5,633 bases of DNA. Source: an uncultured Carnobacterium sp. (GTDB lineage Bacteria > Bacillota > Bacilli > Lactobacillales > Aerococcaceae). The stretch spans positions 1 through 5,633 of the forward strand of contig CALALK010000095.1 of assembly GCA_937923125.1 (NCBI GenBank), given 5' to 3'. The position numbers and the translations under genes were made by a program. Positions 5,135-5,633 of this stretch are shown in pieces; the first letter of the stretch is position 1; each line of letters begins with the position of its first letter. The notes under the pieces were generated by a model. It was not told the origin of the DNA. It saw nothing but the letters and a program-made list of their open reading frames with translations, and did not search any database.

Positions 5135-5633
5135 GTTGTATTTTATGACAGAAGAAGGTGAGCGAGAGTAGGTCTGCGCTGCCTCCTGGGCTTAAGTTAC
5201 GCTCGATAAGGACGTTGTCGTAGTCTTCGAGTCGGTTTACGAGTTGCGCTTCTGTGAGGGTTTGTGCTTCTTCAAATAATTGTTGTGCTTCTTTTTGGAC
5301 TTGTTTATACGCATCGATTCCGCCGCGGTGAATAAGGTTTCCGTCTTCTACGAATGTCATGAGGTAGAGGAGAAGGAGTAGGTCGCGGTGACGTGGTGTG
5401 TGCGTGTGTAGTGTGTTGTAATAGTCGAGTGCTTTTGCAAGGCTTGGGTAGCCTGTTGCTGCTTCGCCTCGAATGCCTGTGATGCCATGTTCGACGTAGA
5501 GTTTTTCACCGTAAGAGAGGTGTTCTTTTTGGTCGAGGTTGGCAAAATCCACTTCGATAAGGTGGCGCGTCATTAGGTGGCAGTAGTGCAAGGCTTCTGG
5601 AATGTTGCCTTTTGTATAAGCGGTAGCCCCTAA
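5124..5633 (-). CDS. citG: Triphosphoribosyl-dephospho-CoA synthase CitG, 3' part (5' end outside window)
   Basis: The frame is open to the right edge, giving 169 C-terminal residues; the real start lies beyond 5633, and the TTG at 5591 is an internal leucine. CitG makes 2'-(5''-triphosphoribosyl)-3'-dephospho-CoA from ATP and dephospho-CoA, the precursor of the citrate lyase acyl-carrier prosthetic group. Family landmarks in the fragment are YGEKLYVEHGITGIRGEAATGYPS (41-64), the hydrophobic LLLLLYLMTFVEDGNLIHRGG (85-105) and, near the end, ERNLSPGGSADLLSLTFF (144-161). These also occur in the malonate decarboxylase homologue MdcB, so that alternative is not excluded without the operon, but CitG is the usual form in Lactobacillales. 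It converges on gltX. The coding strand is poor in G and rich in C and A, unlike the plus-strand genes here, as expected for a gene on the lagging strand. The terminator begins inside its last codons. Confidence 0.92.
   Translation of the reverse strand, partial: LGATAYTKGNIPEALHYCHLMTRHLIEVDFANLDQKEHLSYGEKLYVEHGITGIRGEAATGYPSLAKALDYYNTLHTHTPRHRDLLLLLYLMTFVEDGNLIHRGGIDAYKQVQKEAQQLFEEAQTLTEAQLVNRLEDYDNVLIERNLSPGGSADLLSLTFFCHKIQQNG

Noticed and set aside
5357..5545. Minus-strand 62-codon frame rich in Thr, His and Gln
   Set aside because: It lies wholly inside citG in another frame; the odd composition comes from the C- and A-rich coding strand.

Overview
The window looks like chromosomal DNA from a low-GC Gram-positive bacterium, most likely in Lactobacillales. 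Pointers are a DUF1129-type membrane protein, a DUF2207-type secreted/membrane protein, a single-cysteine GluRS of the Firmicutes kind, and a CitG citrate lyase cofactor enzyme, all with strong AGGAGG-like ribosome binding sites. A Carnobacteriaceae or Aerococcaceae relative (Granulicatella-like) is a guess; the genus cannot be settled from the sequence alone.

Layout: on the plus strand lie the 3' part of a DUF1129-family membrane protein gene (2-514), a short gap with a terminator/attenuator-like hairpin (531-588), a complete DUF2207 gene with a glycine-rich tail (603-2420), an O-methyltransferase gene resembling tRNA ho5U34 methyltransferase TrmR (2435-3136, 14 bases after the previous stop), and gltX encoding glutamyl-tRNA synthetase (3206-4681) with a candidate promoter of its own and a strong terminator (4692-4725). 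On the minus strand, converging on gltX, is the 3' part of citG (5124-5633), whose terminator hairpin includes its own stop codon.

The 398 bases between the gltX terminator and citG hold no convincing gene but much structure. A composite inverted repeat of about 200 bp (4748-4950) has arms enclosing a second near-perfect hairpin and a segment resembling the 3' quarter of a tRNA. It is followed by a separate stem (5013-5062) whose four wobble pairs are all G-U when read as plus-strand RNA. This convergent spacer is the least explained part of the window. It could be a non-autonomous insertion or repeat element, a structured RNA, or both.

Functionally, TrmR and GltX both serve tRNA (wobble uridine methylation and glutamate charging). 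The DUF2207 protein is probably co-transcribed with trmR, but its role is unknown. CitG belongs to citrate lyase activation and is an unrelated convergent unit. No CRISPR array, intact transposase, riboswitch of known type, or complete tRNA/rRNA gene was seen.
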